DNA of 64,000 nt from Maniola hyperantus (GCF_902806685.2 NC_048555.1:10292001-10356000), one strand, 5' to 3'; shown: positions 21,901 to 36,900, counted from the first letter of the stretch. The notes: generated from the sequence alone by a model not told the origin. A program made the numbers and translations.

Positions 21901-24900
21901 TTTACGTTGTGGAGTCTTCCTTTTTGGTGTTGTAGCATTTTGTCGTATGATAAGTGTGGGTAACTCATCCTCTGAGTTTTCTTGCAGCTCCATAGAGACA
22001 ATTTCTTCATTGTTATTTTTAATATGTTTCTTGGAACTTAAAGTCTCTGTTAATTTTAAACCTTTTGGTGTAGCATTTTTAGGTTTATTATTTTCACAAA
22101 GTTTTTCTTCAACACTGTATTTTTTAATATTTTTTGGACTTTTTTCTACCTCCACAGATGTATATTTGGAAGTTTTTGGACTTTCAATGACTATTATGGG
22201 TGTAGATTTCGAACTTCTTGGGGTAGTAACTTTTGGTGTATCTTTTTCAGTCTTATCAGCTAATATAGCTCTTTTAAGGAGTAGTTTAGTGCCATCACTT
22301 TTGGAGACACTCCAATTTTTCTCTGAAATCGAAACTCGACTTATACGTTTCACTAAACTATCAGGGGTTTTAGGTGTCTTTGAATTTGGCGTAATATTTT
22401 TACTAGGAGTACATAGAAGTTGTATGGCTTTTCTTTCTTCTTCTAAAACTGGTTCTAAATAAGTTTTTCTTCTGCCTAGTGGTAGGAGCCTGTATCTGCA
22501 GATGTAGGTGTATTTTTGATTGTATAGTATATAATCTGTATCTTTTGTAACGGTTAATATTATTGAACATTTCTTAAAAAATGTTTCAATTGATACATCT
22601 GTGTCAAATGGTCGATGGTCTTCTACTACCTATAAAAATATACGAATAATTAGTTAGGTACCTACTTACTAATAAAGTTTGGATGTTAGTTACTCTGTTA
22701 TATCACTTTGGCCACTTTTTATCCTGGAAAATTAAGAGTTGCAGTGGATTTTTTAGAACTTCCACAAGTCTTTGGCATCATCTAGTTTAAATAAATCCAT
22801 ACTAATATTATAAATGCGAAAGTGTGTCTGTCTGTCTGCTAGCCTTTCACGGCCCATCCGTTTAACCGATTTTGACGAAATTTGGTACAGATATAGCTCC
22901 CGGGGAAGGACATAGGCTACTTTTTATCCCGGAAAATCAAAGAGTTCCCATGAGATTTTTAAATACCTAAAACCACGTGGGCGAAGTCGCGGGCATCATC
23001 TAGTTAATTATATATTTAAGGAAAATCTTGGTCAAATTTGAATTTATCTACTACATAAGTACATTGTTTCTATACTCTATTTTTTTCTATTCCAACTAGC
23101 TTATGCCAAAGATGATATATTAAACAAGTACAGATTGCTCACTCTCTATTTAAAATTGTAACTAGTTCAAGACTATTACGAGATGGCGTCACTTGGTTCG
23201 TTTGAAATATATTTTTTATGGATTTGACGAAATATCATATTTTACTTGTCTGGTTCATCAAATTTATTTATATTTAGTAACAAAATACAAAATTTTCACA
23301 ACATCACCATCGGAAAAAGCTAATTCTTAATTTTAATTATTGACTCATTGAACTTTACGTTATCCATAGCAAGTTCTATCTTTTGCATTGGATAGCTGAA
23401 GTAGTATTACAAAATCCCAGTAGATGGCGTAACAAAATGACTTGTTACTCGAAAATAAAATTATTATTTTGCCTTTGGATTGGTGACGGTTGAATTTGAC
23501 GGTGTGTTACAATTTTCTGAGTGCTTTTATTTCTTTTCCCTATTTCGTTTGTGAATTGTTTCTGCTATATGGACTCCGAGATTCTGCTAACCCGATTACA
23601 TGTGCTTGCTCCTGGATTTTTGATGATGCCAAACTGCTGACCTACGCTTGATACCGGACCCTTTGATGATTGCCTGTGATTTTGGATTTCGTTTACTTCC
23701 TACTTATCTTGTCAAGAGATTAGTAGTAATATATTTATTTGTGTTTATCACGGTAAGTTATAAATTCAAAGACTATATAATTTCCTTTCAATAGCTAGTT
23801 AAACCACTAATTAGCTAGGTAGGTAGTAGGTGCCTAGATATTGGCAGAAATTATTGGTACTGTAAGGTTCAAGAGTCATTAAATAAGTAGGTAACAACTT
23901 ATATTAGCCTTAACCCACAATTTTTGCTACATAGGATAGGACTTTTGGTGCATTAGACATACAAAGTGGTATTACCATATTCCTACCTATTATTTATTAT
24001 TATCCTTCTGTAGGCTTCAGCTATCCTGTTCTTAAGGCTACAAATCTTGTAGGTACATCAGTTTAGTATTAAAATTTAAACACGGACAACTCGCTTCCAT
24101 AATATTATTTTAGTCAAGATAAAAGAGTATAGGTATCTATGAACATCACTAAATGAAAAAACATAGTACCTATGTAGGTATTAAGTACCTACCTACCTTT
24201 GTAATAAAATTGTATTGATAAATTAGAATAAATTGTATTGATCTTATCTAATTTACTAGGTCTGAATCTGCCAGTAGTTTTACATTATCATTATCATCAT
24301 ACCCATCGCCGGCTCAATATAGAGCATGGGTCTTCTCTCAGAGAGAAGGGTTTTGGACATAGTCTGCCACACTGGCCATGTGCGGATTGGTAGACTTCAA
24401 ACATCTTTGATAATATTATGGAGAACTCTCAGGCATGCAGGTTTCCTCACAATGTTTTCCTTCACCGTTAAAGCAAGTAATAGTTAATTACTTAAAACAC
24501 ACATAACTCTGAAAAGTTAGAGGTTCATGCCTGGGATCTAACCACCAACCTCAGATTATAAGGCGGGTGTCCACTAGGCTATCACAGCTTCAACTGCTGT
24601 AGCTGTAGTTGAAGCTGTAGTTTTAGATAATATCTTAAAAATATTGACTATAGAAAAAATTGTAGATAAGCCTTTTTTGAATGAATTACTTTTGATTTTG
24701 ATTAGCTCATTTTTAGGGTTCCATACCTCAAAGGAAAAATGGAACCTGTCTGTCTGTCTCTCTGTCTGTCCGTCTGTCTGTCAAGAAACCTACAGGGTAC
24801 TTCCCGTTGACCTAAAATCAGAAAATTTGGTAGGTAGATCTTATAGCTGGCATTAGGGGAAAAATCTGAAAACCGAGAATTTGTGGTTACATCACACAAA

Positions 24901-27900
24901 AAAAATTAAATTGTGGTCATAAACTAATAATTAGTATTTTCAATTTTCGAAGTAAGATAACTATATCAAGTGGCTGCACTTGGCCGGATTTTTTTCTCCA
25001 CCTAATTACTTATTTAATAATAATGCTTGCAGTGTACCACCATACTAGTATGGCTCCAGTAAAATGTTATTACCATGATTGTGTCAATACAAATGCAATC
25101 AAGTCCATGTTTAAATTTCCCATCAAGGATGGACCCCGCTTGAAATTGTGGTTAAAACATTCAGGTAACAGAACATTGTTATGTTATATAATTTCATCTA
25201 CGTCTCTCCCTTTTTCTCAGGGCATTAAAATATATAGTAAGGTACTTACATATTACCAGATATTAAGTATACCTATACATAGATCCATCTGGGTTTCCCC
25301 GGATTTATCCTAGTTTGGGGAGCGTCCAGGTGGGGTATTGTATACTGCCCAGGCTTTATAAATATGATTTTGTTTTAAATTTTTTATGAGAAATTGCACT
25401 AGCACGCTCCCTGGTGCTTTCCATATAAATGTAATTTGCTTCTCCTAATCAAACTTGAAATGTTGTAGACACATTCTTGAAATAAATATCTGTTAAGATT
25501 TTTTTATGATAATAAGATTTGTACCTATGTAAATCTTTGAGCTTATGTTATTTTAAAAGTAGGTAGGTACTTGCACATTTTTACAGAAATTTTAAGAACC
25601 ACTGACAAATATGTGATAATTCAAGAACGTGTTTACAAAATTTCAAGTAAGGGGTAAAATGGGGTAGGAACGTTATATGAAAATGTATGTTTTGAAATGT
25701 TTCTAACATGAAAATCAATATACATATAAACTATTAGTTTAAATAATAGAATCAAATCGAAGGCCGAAGTCACCACTGTCACCTCTACAATTTGTTTCAC
25801 TGAATTTTATTTCAGGTAATGCAAACCTTGCATCTTTGACGCTTGAAGAGTTGAAGCACCGTTCTATATGTGAGGATCATTTTAAAGCTGAAGAAGTGGT
25901 AAAACATGTTACAAGATCTAGACTTTTACGCATAGCTGTACCCCTAATGTATACTAAATCATGCACATCGCAAAGTAAGTTTTACTTGCTATTGGAGTTT
26001 TGTATAGTCAGCTAAAATAATGTAACTTTTGATTTCAGAATCATAATGATAAATCGGGCCAATTCTCCTGTACACAATTTCTAAACCTAAACTAAATTAA
26101 CAGGTTTAAATCTAGTGCTATCCTTTTCTGCAAGCAACATTATGAAAGGGATAGCAATAGATTTAGACATATCATTTTAGTTTAGTTTAGAGATTGTGTA
26201 CAACGGAATTAGCCACAATGTTTGTTAACTTTAAAGTTACATTAAAGTGTGTAGGTACATTTGTTGACAAAGCTCTTATTTCACCATTATTAAAACTACA
26301 AAGAAAACTTTTACTACTATAGGCAATAAAAATATTACTGTAAAATTATTGGCCTACAAATCTGTGTGATAATTTTTATTATTGCACTAGTGCGGTAATA
26401 ACGAAAATGTTTCTCGAATAAGTTCTTTTTTTAATATTTCAAAACATAATATACCCTACGAATAACGACACAACTGTCGTTTTATTTTTTCGAAATCTCT
26501 ATTTACACATCATTCAAACTCATAAAAGTCGGAAGAAATTGATTTTAATGCCTAGAATTTAGCGTTTGAAAATAAGCCACAATTGTACTCGTGGAAAAGA
26601 TCCGTCGAAAACAGCCACTATGGCTGCAATGTCAGACTTTTACTCGTCAATCAGGCATAGCTCATGCGCGAGGTCAGGCCACAAGCGCCGCTCTGTCACT
26701 TTTCGTCGGATCAGCGTAGGCTTCATATAATATGCTTAAAATACACTTAAAACTAGTTAAATATTTAGATATTAATTCATTTAGTTCAAATTCAATGTAG
26801 CACTTATAGGTTTGGAAAACTCCGTGGACTTCAGCCGCTGTGGTATTTGTTGCTCTTTTCATAAGAACTTTTAATAATTTTACGACTACATTCTTAGATC
26901 AAAAAGGACATAACTGCACTTGTGACCCGATATTGCATTTATTTTCATTATAATTAAAATAAAACACAAAAATGCACCTCCTGAAAAGTCGGCCTTTTGA
27001 ACTAGTGTGCTTATTCGTAGGGTACGACGAATATATGTTTCTTGTTACAAAATGTTGAAAAAGTTTTATAATACATATTAAAGAGCCATTTTTTATTTAA
27101 GTTTATTAATAGTTTATTTGTTAACCATTGATAATTAAAATATACATATTAGTGATGTAATGAATATTCGCATTCGCGGATATTCGCATATTTTTGCATA
27201 TTCGCATACGCGAAATTGCGGCGAATGTTTTGCCAATATAACAAAAATTGATGTAATAGTTGGTTAATAAAACAAAAACCATTAATTTCTTATGGTTTTA
27301 GGGTTCCGTACCTCAAAAGGAAAAACGGAACCCTTATAGGATCACTATGTTGTCTGTCTGTCTGTCTGTCAAGAAACCTACAGGGTTCTTCCCGTTGACC
27401 TAGAATCATGAAATTTGGCAGGTAGGTAGATCTTATAGCTGAAATTTGGGGAAAAATCTGAAAACCGTAAATTTAGGGTTAGATCACACAAAAAAATTAA
27501 ATTGTGGACATGAACTAATAATTAGTATTTTCAACTTTCGAAGTGAGTGACTATATCAAGTGGAGTAGGTATCATATGAAAGGTCTTCACATGTACATTC
27601 TAAAACCGATTTTTATTTATTTTTATGCATTATTTAGTTTTTGAATTATTCTGCAAAATGTCGAAAAAATACGACTGTAGTACGGAACCCTCATTGCGCG
27701 AACCTGACTCGCACTTTTTTAATGTAATAAAAAGTAACTTAACCTCGTAAAATCACATTATCAGTCTTCTCTTTATCATTTGGTAACGGGACTGCCGCCA
27801 AGGTCACCAAGCCATAGACAAATGGCGCCAAATTTAAACAAAAACTGAATATTCGCATTCGCGAATGTCGGCAGCATAATAATATATTTCATTCATGTCC

Positions 27901-30900
27901 AAAATATGACAATCGTTACATCACTAAAACATATCAAGAACTTAAGTTTATTATAAACCTTAACACTTGAACATAGTTAAAACTTAATTGCAATTGCAAA
28001 TGCAAATTTTAAATACACTACACTTGCAACATAAAAAACTATTTATTTGTTTTTAGGTGTCGAGATGTCGTCTCCAGAGACTTTGAAGGTAAAAACACCT
28101 CAAAAAGTTTATGCAAGGACACGCATTGACCTTCCGATGCACGAAGATGCCTCGAGATCTTCATCGATCTCGCCTCTGCCCACTAAACGTGCACATAAAC
28201 GGCGCAGACTGTTTGAAGAGAACAAAAATGACCAGCCTGAGATTAAGCGATTAAAAAAAATAGTCGCAGATTTAGAAAAACAAAATAAAGCTCAACAAGC
28301 TAAAATACGCCGTCTTAGTTTAAAAGGCGGCAAAAAAAAGAAGAAAATGCTCCTTATGGAATCCTTGAAATTTTCAAGCCAGGCGTCAAAAACTATTGCT
28401 GGAATGCAACTAAGAAGTGCAATATCAAGAAAGAAGTGGACAAAATCGGAAAAAGAACTTTGTCTTTCAATTTACTATAAATCGCCCTCAACATATAGTT
28501 ATATGCGAAGACAAGGAATTATTTTGGCGGCACCGTCTACAATAAGAAATTGGTTAGGGCAAACTAATTGCTTACCTGGACTGCAGAAGGATGTATGCGC
28601 TAATATACAACAATGTCTGAAAAGTGCCACAATTGGAGAGAGATCTTGTGTGCTATCATTCGACGAAATGTCCATTATGAGTACATTGGAGTATTCCAAA
28701 AAATTTGACCAAATTGAAGGATATCAAGATTTTGGCAGAGGTGAAAGAGCACCCCTGGTGGCAAAATATGTTTTGGTTTTTTTGGTTAGAGGCCTGTACA
28801 GTGGGTGGAAACTACCTATGGCGTATTTTTTATCAGGTGGAAATGTTGAAGCAAACAAATTAACGTTTTTAATTAAAATTATTATAAATAAATTGTTTGA
28901 CATTGGCCTTTTGCCAAAAGCTATTGTCTCGGACCAAATTTCCACAAACCAAAAGGCATTCAAGACGCTGGGGGTGTCACCTGATTCGCCATATTTTTTT
29001 TGCAATGGTAGAAAAATATTTGCATTTTTTGATATACCACACGCATTAAAAAATATCAGAAATAATTTGCTTACCAGCGACCTAACGGATGGTAGCAAAA
29101 CATTTTCATTCAATGACGTGATTGCAACATATGAAATTGATAAACGGAATAAAAGTAGATGCCTACATAAATTGACACCAGCACATTTGAAGCCAAACAA
29201 CTTTCAAAAGATGAAAGTAAGTTTGGCAGCACAAATACTGAGTCGATCAGTAGCGGTGGCTATCAGAACTGTTGTGGGTACTGGAGAACTGAAGAGCCAG
29301 ACAGCGCTGGATACTGCGAATTTCATTGAGGCTATAAATAACGCTTTTGATGCATTAAATAGCAAAAGACAAAAATCAAAAAATCCATTTAACTGTGCAA
29401 TTACAAAAAATCTAAATCGGGCTCGACAAGCTTTGATTGATGGAAAAATATTACTGTCAAAACTGAAAAAAATATTAAAAAAAAAAAATGGCTCCACTGT
29501 TATTACGAGACCACCTAGCTTCGATGGATTTCTGCAATCCATAGAAGCTATCATGCAAATGTTTGAAGAAGAATCATCATCAGGTGACGTGAAATACCTT
29601 TTAACTAGTCGCCTGAACCAAGACGTCTTGGAAAACCTTTTCGCAATATTCAGATTCAGAGCAGGTTTTAATAAAAACCCCAGCGCCAGAGCGTTGCGTA
29701 CAATTTTCAGAAGCCAGTTGGTCAATGCACTTATGAAAACGTCAGATACAAAAAACTGTTTAGACGATGACGATATTTTCGTAGAAAATACCGTATTTGA
29801 GAAATCCATAGACTCGACTGTTGACAAGGATAATGAAAACAATGAAAAAGAAGTGACCTCTTCCACTAGTGACAGAGAAAGACCAACTACTAGCAAACAG
29901 CACTTCGAAAAATTGAAGAAAACAATACAAACTCCTTCTGAGCTAACATTAGAGGAATGTTCAGTTGTATATTTCGCTGGGTATTTAGCCAAAAAATGTT
30001 TAGACATGTATCAATGCGGATATTGCACAAATACATTAATAAAAGGAAATGAGGAGTTAAATGATAGAAATCAATTATTAATAATAAACAAGATATACCC
30101 AAGTGCACATGCCCCTAAGCTGCTGGCACCATCGGAAGCATTGGTCAATTTAGTAGATGCATCTCTAAATATATTTAAAGAATATATTGAAAATATGAAA
30201 CACAATAAAAATTTAAGATTAAATATGTACAACTGCATTAAGCAAAATATCTCACGAGAAAGTTGTATTTGTACAGAACATGAAAAATATATCATTTACC
30301 ATCTTCTTTTAGTGAAAATTTATGATTATTGTAAATCACACAAAAGAAATGTATTGGAAAACAAAATGCATTCTAAATTGAGGATTTTAAAAAATCTTTG
30401 ATAATATTTTCTATAAAAATATTGTTATCTTCCAAACGTCAGAAACATTTTCATAAGCGAATTGATAAACTGGCTTCTGAAAAAACAGTACGGAACACTG
30501 TAGTTTATTTGATTTTGATTTTGGCTTGATATGGTGAAATACGCACAGCCTACTACGGTTAGAACTTGTTGCATTAGGTTTCTTTTATGACGTAGGGGCT
30601 CACTAAGAAAGGATTTGTCCGAAAATTGACCCGTTAAATTGGGGTTCATTTCAAATTCCATTAGTTTAAATATTATATTAATTGGACCCAATTAATTCAT
30701 ACTATTTTATATGGAATAATTGGTTTTTGTTATTTTTACTCACAAAAATTGGAGAAAATGTTACATTGCACATGATATTTAAAATTAAGCTCTTGGTGGC
30801 CGGTGCTATTTAAAATACTCGCCTGCTCAGGTGTTAAAGTTTACGCCTCGACTAGGGTTGGCATTGTTTAAATAAATATTTTAAACATGTTTTCTATTCT

Positions 30901-33900
30901 GTTTTTATCGAAATTTATGGCAGTTGCCTTGCGCCCCCTAAGACTCTGCGCCTAGGTGCACTGCGCCCCTCGAACTCCGGGGGTTCAAGGGGTGCGGAGC
31001 ACCCGGGCGCAGAGTAAAGACGACCATGATTAAGCCACTACGGTATTTGTGGTTGTTTTCATAAAAGCTTTTAATACTTTTACGACCTCATTTTCCGATC
31101 AAAAAGGACATAACAGCACTTATGTCCCGATAGAAACGATTCGGTTCCGTGGAATAAAATCAAGAGCGACAATTTTAATGCTTGCAATGAGGAAGTTTCC
31201 AGAAAAAAAAAAAATTTTTTTTTCATAGATGTCTCAGAATACATAGGTCGCCACCAAGGACGAAAAATACTAGGTAACTATATCTCATATCTATCTGATC
31301 TATGCCCTTTAGATTGTTTTTAAAAGTCATATTATACGTCGTGTCTATCAATGACATAAATGAAGAGCAAGAGCTAACGCGCACTGCACTTCTTTGGACG
31401 TTTCTTCCCCACAAAATATTCTGCGAACTATAGAACTAGGACAGAAGCGGCGCACTTTCGGATTTAAATTTTGTATATTGTGAATTGTAACAGTTTATTC
31501 TGTGGAAATATTATTATGTAGGTAGGTATGTCAGTCAGTCATCAGTTCAAATAGTATGGGACAAAGATGATATATTGATGGGATCACTACATTTTATTTG
31601 AGTTTTTAGATCAGTTTCGCTTGAGTTTCGTTTTCGTTTCGTTTCGGTTTCGTGATTGTGACATTTTTTATTTCCTTCTACTTTACATCGAACTGCATCA
31701 CTCTGGACTCCGATCACCGCTGCATCATATTATCGGGCTACCGATTCTATTGTACCTACTCATCTTCTACTGATTGAAATTTGTGTAGTCCACAAGCTAG
31801 TTTGGAAATAAAAACAAAAATATAAAATATCTCTCAACAGCTTTCACGATAGTTTAAACGCTAAAAAAACAAAAATGATTGGAAGATGCGTTGTACCTGG
31901 GTGCAATCATTTGGGTCAGCATTTAATACCGAAAGCAATGATCGAAGATGTCTTTGGTTGAAAGCTATGAGGTTAGAAGGTCAGATTATGAAGCTTAAAC
32001 AACCTATATAACTATGTACATTACATTTCAAAAAAAATGACTAGATGGATGCAGAATATTATAAAGACCCGGGTCACTTCACTTACCTACTAGTATTATC
32101 TATTTATTAGAAATGTTGTATTATAATGTACCTACACATTGACTGCAGAAAAGGTTAGCACTAAACTAAAACCTGTCAATTCAGTAAAGAAATTTTCCGG
32201 GATAAAATGTAGCCTATCTCACTCTCCTGATCTTCAACTATATCCATGTAAAAAAACAGGTCAACCTATTGCTAAAACAATAAATAAATAAACAAACAAA
32301 CAAACGTATTTTTGAATTTATAATATGGATAGTGATAGTCGTATAACTTTAATCAGAGTCCGAAGATGGTGCGAAGAAGTTGACACAGACAGTAGAAGAT
32401 GAGTACAAAAGAATTGGTATCCAGATGTCGTTGCCAGAACTTCATATGTAGTGGTAATTGGAGTCCAGAGTCATGCAGTTCGATGTAAAGCAGAAAGAAA
32501 TAAAAAATGTCACGATCATGAAACTGCAAAACGAAAACGAAACTCAAACGAAACTGATGAATGACTGATATACCTACATAATATTATGTCCGCATACTAA
32601 ACAGTTAGGCCTCGTTTACGGAGACGCGGGGCGTCGCGCGTCGCGTGTGGCATGGCGTCTCGCGACGCGTCGTACGTTTTTTTTGTTTACGGTGAGGCGG
32701 CGCGTGAAGCGGCACTTAGCATCGCACGCGTAATGACAAACATATACCTATGGCAATATACGATGTTGTTCATAGAGATGCGAGGCGGGAAGAGTGGCGG
32801 TGCCCGACGCTGCGCCCGCGGCGTTGCACGCGGCGGGCACGTTTGCGTTATGCGATTTCCAAATAAAGACTGTCAGAAGATTCTGCTTCAGGCATCGCTT
32901 CATCGAGAATTGCCGCCCCGTGCGCCGCCACGATGAACGCCGCGTGGGACGCGTCGATGCCATCCGCGGGCTCGGCCGCAAAAAACGCTCCATCTCAAGC
33001 AAACGCGTATAAAATTGCTTATCCGTAAACGCACTCATACAACGCCATATGTTTAAATTCAGTGCGGGCCGCGCCGCCCATCGCAACGCGCGACGCCCCA
33101 CGTCCCAGTAAACGAGCCCTTACTCATCATATGTCATTAATTGGCATGACGACATTTTGAATACCTCCCTGGCGCAGTGGTGAGCGCTGTGGTCTTAATA
33201 GTGGGAGGTCCCGGGTTCGATTCCTGGCAGGGGTTTGGAATTTTATAATTTCTAAATTTCTGGTCTGGTCTGGTGGGAGGCTTCGGCCGTGGCTAGTTAC
33301 CACCCTACCGGCAAAGCCGTGCCGCCAAGCGATTTAGCGTTCCGGTACGATGCCGTATAGAAACCAAAGGGGTATGGGTTTAATAAAAACTGCCATACCC
33401 CTTCCAGGTTAGCCCGCTATCATCTTAGACTGCATCATCACTTACCACCAGGTGAGATTGCAGTCAAGGGCTAACTTGTATCTAAATAAAAAAATATAAA
33501 AAAAAGACCTTAAACATGACTTTTAAAAAACAATCTCCAAGCGCGCATAAAACCGTGACGGTCCAGTCCGCGTATATTGGTTAAATATCCCCCCGTTTTG
33601 CTATTCCATTCGTATCACAACCTTCGTACAACAGGCCATGGAGTCCGAAACCAAACTCTGAATTTGCCTTTATTTATTAATGATTCGCTCAAAAAAATGT
33701 AAACGCAAACAATATTGGCTACATCCGTTTATAGCCCTAAGACCTATTAAGGATTTTTTTCATGAAATCATATAATTGGGTATTTTACTACTTTTGAATT
33801 CGATAAATATTATTACGTTATTATAAACTAGGAGGATAAAAATAATGACGTACGGTGAAAAAAAATTTAAATCCAACAAAGATTTACAAAGTTACAGGCA

Positions 33901-36900
33901 TTTTAATTTTGGAGTGGAAGGGTCTTCTATCCCTTTCTCGCATAACGAAACTTTGTATGAAACCGCACGAAGCTACTATGGCATTAGTCAAAATGACGTC
34001 ATAATTCTATATTGCTATCTCTGTCTAATCAGAAATATTTAAATGCTTATAACTTTTTTATTATTTGATCGATTTAATTAGTTTTTTTCAGTTTACGTCA
34101 TTATTTTTACCCTAGTTTATAATAAAGTAATAAAAAATTGGGGTTAAATACCCAATTATATCTTATGTGCCAAAAAAATTGTTTACTATAGAATGAACAT
34201 ATTTGACATTTTGATAAGAATTATATGTGCATATCATGTATAATGTGACTCTTAGAATCGCAATATCTCAGGAATGGTAACTCTTAGAAAAAAAATCATA
34301 AAACCATTTTTGTAGAGAATTTTAAGATCTACAACTTTGGTTTGAAGTTTTTTTTGATAAAACTTACCGTTTTCCAAAGAACCTCAAATTTTGACCTTTG
34401 ACCCCGAATAACTTTTGAAGTACACATAGGATCGATGGGAATTTTTGAAATTTTATTTGTATTGGTAAACCCCAGCTCTCCACCAATATTTGGCTCTCCG
34501 GGAACTTCTGTTATTTTAACAGAAGTTCCTGGCAGCAGTTGACAGCAGTGCGTGCTAGCTCTAAAGGGCATAGACAGTATTTTTCATCTTTCGTGGCGAC
34601 CTAAGCAACTGTGTAAGTGATTAGCGATGATATGTATTCAGAGGCATGAATGAAAATTTTGTGGAACCTGTGCTGGAAACTTCCTCATTAAAGAAAAAGC
34701 CAATAAACCCCTTTATAATAACCCTAAAACACTTTATCAACATTGTAAACTATAAGATTGCATAGATGTTCATTAGTATTAAAATAAAACACAAAATACT
34801 CCTCCTGAAAAGTAGGCCTTTTGTAAGTGTCGTTATTCGTAGGGTGCAACGATATACGTAGGTATAATAATACACAGTTATTGTTTTTATGTTATAAATA
34901 AATTAAATATAGTCACTGGTTGTTTTATTTATGCAATTTACCTATGTACGTGTACCTATGTAGTCCTATCTGTAGGTAGGTACCTACACGACAAAAAAGT
35001 GCAAAATACGGCTTTTCATCAACAAGATATTATTTTCCTTTGGTAGGGATATCTTGTAAGGTTACAGATAGGTCACAGATTAGAGATTCTCTAATCTGTG
35101 GGTGCCAGTATGATTCCATAAATAAATTTAGCATCCCTGATTTATTCGAAAATGATACCAACATTGGCCTGATCTTGATACCAAAAGATGTTGGTAGGTA
35201 TCAAGATACGACAGGTCACTCCCAAAATTTAAATACCAAAAATCTTGATGGCTCCACTTAGGACCAATCAAAGCAAATATCTTGTTCACGAAACGCCGTA
35301 TATTGAGTCTCTGGTAATATAGTAGATAATTTATGGGTGAGGCTAATGGGCATCCCGGCACAAGCCACCTTCAGGGTTCTCAAATATGCCTTTGCCATGT
35401 GTTCTCTTCAGAATAGAAATTCATAATGTGTCATTCGCACACTAAAGTAACTAGGTACGTGTGCGAATCTTGAAAATTTACAAGATACCAGAGATAATTT
35501 ATTAACTAAATTATATCTAAAGATACAGACGTTTGACCGCGAAAATACTTGGTCAATCACGATAGGGCGTATATTTGTCATTTCGGCTATTTAAGGTAAG
35601 CATCCACAGTTCAGCATCGCACGTATTGGACGCATCGGACGCAACGGATGTTAGTATTATTTGCATAGAATACAACAACGAGCATCGATGATTACAAATA
35701 AATTATCCCTGAAAGAAACTGATAGGTACAACAGCTGCGTCTACGGATTACGTAAAAAATGTACTGATGAGAAAACAATGTGTTCTAAGTAAATGATAAT
35801 TATTAAGGACTAGCTTATACCCGCGATGTCCGCGTGGATTCATGTTTTTAACAATCTCGCGGGATCTCTGATTTTCCGGGATAAAATTGATGTAGGCTAA
35901 CAAATTTCATCAAAATCGGTTAAACCGTTGGGCCGTGAAAAGCTAGCAGACAGACAGACACATTTTCGCATTTATAATAATAAGTATGGGAGTATGGATA
36001 TTAAAAAAAATGTGACAAGTATTAAAAAATTGTTCTTATGTTGTTATGTCCCCATTAAGTAGACTCAAATTTTCATCTTAATGAAATTTTAAAAAAGTTA
36101 AAAAGTCAAAAAAAGACCGCTGAGCCAAGACGTCATGTGCTTCATAAAAAAATTAAAATTTGAGTTGGCTCTAAATAAAATTGAGTTTCATCAGCTGTTC
36201 GATAGATGGCACTAAATAAATTCGATAACTCACATTTTAGCTTGCACAATAACGCCATCACACTATAAGGAGTTGACGTACAAGGTACCGGCGTGTTAAA
36301 GGAGTTTTACGCAAGCTTTAAATGAATGTATGACGTTAGCAATCTTACTTGTATATATCATCTTTGCTTATGCTCACAAGTTCGTCCGTTTAGATTACAC
36401 AAATTCAGACCCCTATTTTACCCCCTTAGAGATTGAATTTTCAAAAATTCTTATTTGTAGCGATAACTCAAAAACTGATTTTTGGGCTTAGTTGCTTTTT
36501 AGTAAAATGATGGCTGATGGTGGGGTGGTGTATAGTTTAATTTACTTACCTCTCTATCATAAAAATTAATAGGTTCAGCTTGGTTAAAACAGCCCTTAGG
36601 CAAACCGTCAGGCTTCGAATACCACTGCACTTTTGCTCTAAAAGGATCATTACTATTTGAACTATCTTCATATAACGCCAGTATTTTAGCTGCATCACAA
36701 CCACCTTCCGTATCAGGTTCTGCGGCATCCGCGTTTGATATAAGCACGTGATCGCCAATTTCACAAACTATCTTATTAAACTCGAACTTTCTGAAAAGTT
36801 TATAGTTAATAGATTCAAAGACATATTTTATGAACGAGTAAAGGTGTTTGAAAGAATAAATAAACTTATTTACTTGTAGTAATGAAAGGTAGTGAACTTC

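Larger units (their letters stand above)
31500..32595. mobile_element. Fold-back element enclosing a THAP-domain fragment
   Basis: The left arm (31500-31760) and right arm (32370-32590, reverse) share 'attatgtaggta..tcagtca', 'gagtttcgttttcgttt', 'gtgacattttttatttc', 'tttacatcgaactgcat' and 'actctggactcc'. Between them, after 'aaacaaaa', an ATG at about 31875 opens a THAP-like start (see 31875-31980). The left arm has about 67 bp not in the right arm. Confidence 0.65.

Noticed and set aside
21530..22462. Plus-strand ORFs of 85 and 219 aa
   Set aside because: Antisense shadows of ORC1 exon 3, whose TP/SK-rich linker gives hydrophobic low-complexity antisense reading.
28724..30007. Minus-strand ORFs of 158 and 267 aa
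   Set aside because: Antisense to the long THAP9-like exon; no family features of their own.
32652..33101. ORFs on both strands of the GC-rich block
   Set aside because: Long open frames are expected in GC-rich DNA, lie within a TIR-bounded MITE, and show no domain I recognise.
33172..33245. tRNA gene candidate
   Set aside because: It is the head of SINE B; the same head and body occur at 55570-55906.
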